Below are positions 63,197-64,000 of a stretch of DNA of 64,000 nt, piece after piece. Source of the stretch: Cavenderia fasciculata (lineage: Eukaryota; Evosea; Eumycetozoa; Acytosteliales; Cavenderiaceae). The notes under the pieces were generated by a model that searched no databases, was not told where the DNA came from, and saw nothing but the letters and a program-made list of their open reading frames with translations. Numbering within the stretch: the first letter of the stretch is position 1; each line of letters opens with the position of its first letter. A program made the position numbers and the translations under genes. The stretch spans positions 806,001 to 870,000 of the forward strand of contig NW_004457736.1 of assembly GCF_000203815.1 (NCBI RefSeq), written 5' to 3'.

Positions 63197-64000
63197 GGTC
63201 ACAAATTAAATCCAACACCCGACTGAACCAACACCCATCCTGCTCTCTTTGCTCTAGTGATCTGTATTCCAGAGCCTGGACGATAATGGTCGCTCTCTTC
63301 TAGTAGAGTGATGACTACAACTGCATCAATAAAACAAAAGAATGCAACATGTTGATGAAGACAAACGCAGCAATAGGCATTGAATTAGAATATTGATTGC
63401 CTTTTTTGTACTATCAGTCTCCAAACAAATCCTTAGTATCATTAGTGCAAATTGCATTCACGAACCAGGGTTCGTCACAATTGCGAGGACAAGCAGTATT
63501 GCTTTTCCAAATCGGTCAAGAACGAGTTTTTAAAAAAATTTTGGTCAAACCGACAATGGACGCCTAAAATGAGAGCGTGGGGTGTTGAAAAATTGTGGTC
63601 AGACTACGATGTGAAATTCTATAATGACGCCAAGTGACGATTTGAGTTGTCTTCTAGTGCGTTCTCTCTGTGGACATCAGCAGAAGCACTATAGATTGTG
63701 TGTGTGTGGAGAAGATGAGAACAACGCCGTTACGAACCGAGAGCTAGAGTGGGAAGAACCCTACCCTCCTACTCCAAGTCATACTTATACATTGTGATTC
63801 ATTTTCAAAAGCAGTCATCGTATCGCATCATTCATTGTTTATTAACACCAACATTGAGTGATCAACAAACAAACAAACAACGTTTTAAAAAATCACACAC
63901 AAATTATACGTCCATTAATTCCACCATCTATCATCAGGAATCAACAACAATAGAACCCCCTCACACAATCATTTATTATTATTAATAGTAGTAGTATCTA
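63197..64000. other. Window end, mostly unassigned
   Basis: Bases 63197-63430 show nothing clear. 63437-63797 is a coding-like remnant (separate entry). After 63800 the DNA is AT-rich with AAAC repeats and no gene. A gene may continue beyond the window. Confidence 0.4.
63437..63797 (+). pseudogene. Unassigned Cys/His-rich coding remnant
   Basis: Two adjoining open stretches in different frames read like one protein. The first (to ~63637) has CKLHSRTRVRHNCEDKQYC, then KFWSNRQWTPKMRAWGVEKL. The second (ATG at 63624, stop at 63797) has LVRSLCGHQQKHYRLCVCGE, then NRELEWEEPYPPTPS. Paired Cys/His spacing hints at zinc ribbons. An acceptor-like TTAG lies just before the first stretch. It is either a broken gene or has an intron/frame I cannot place; no family recognised. 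Confidence 0.3.

Overview
The window looks like nuclear DNA from a dictyostelid social amoeba (Amoebozoa). Intergenic DNA and introns are very AT-rich. Introns are short (about 65-110 bases), mostly GTATGT/GTAAGT to TTTAG. Proteins carry long Gln, Asn, Ser and Asp runs, and microsatellites are abundant. ComC-type EGF surface proteins and large ankyrin-like families point the same way. Coding GC is higher than expected for Dictyostelium discoideum, so a Cavenderia- or Heterostelium-like lineage is my guess, not proven. I splice-modelled the genes by reading donor/acceptor sites and checking phase.

Left part (1-27 kb), mostly housekeeping: a cationic amino acid transporter (823-3065, -); a broken coding locus holding a near-perfect 147-bp inverted repeat (5.5-6.6 kb); a HEAT-like, importin-beta-like protein (7035-9445, +); a zinc-finger/AT-hook protein (9586-10681, +); the KEOPS kinase Bud32 (10785-11805, -), head to head with a 2592-residue TPR protein (12540-20636, +); an ABCC transporter (20813-25154, -); and a mitochondrial adrenodoxin-type ferredoxin (26351-27162, -). 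Between the last two lies a small GC-richer island with an orphan two-exon reading frame.

Middle part (28-49 kb), an accessory, duplicated region: three ankyrin-like genes (28020, 39934 and 44068, all +) with almost identical first ~270 residues and diverged remainders. They are interleaved with three minus-strand copies of a ComC-like surface protein: one frameshifted, one truncated pseudogene, one intact. Beside them are a decayed GIY-YIG/T5orf172-like gene, a fossil scrap of the ankyrin family, and a gene joining an N-terminal helix-turn-helix to a PuuD-like class I glutamine amidotransferase domain through a Gln-Glu-Arg repeat linker. This last gene is the most unusual architecture in the window.

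Right part (49-64 kb): a mitochondrial aldehyde dehydrogenase (48934-51123, -) diverging from CNOT1, the scaffold of the CCR4-NOT deadenylase (51920-59426, +), then a fourth, more distant ankyrin-like protein (59656-61785, +), a DNAJC17-type J-domain/RRM protein (62015-63196, +) and an unassigned coding remnant at the edge. I saw no CRISPR array, tRNA, rRNA or recognisable retroelement.
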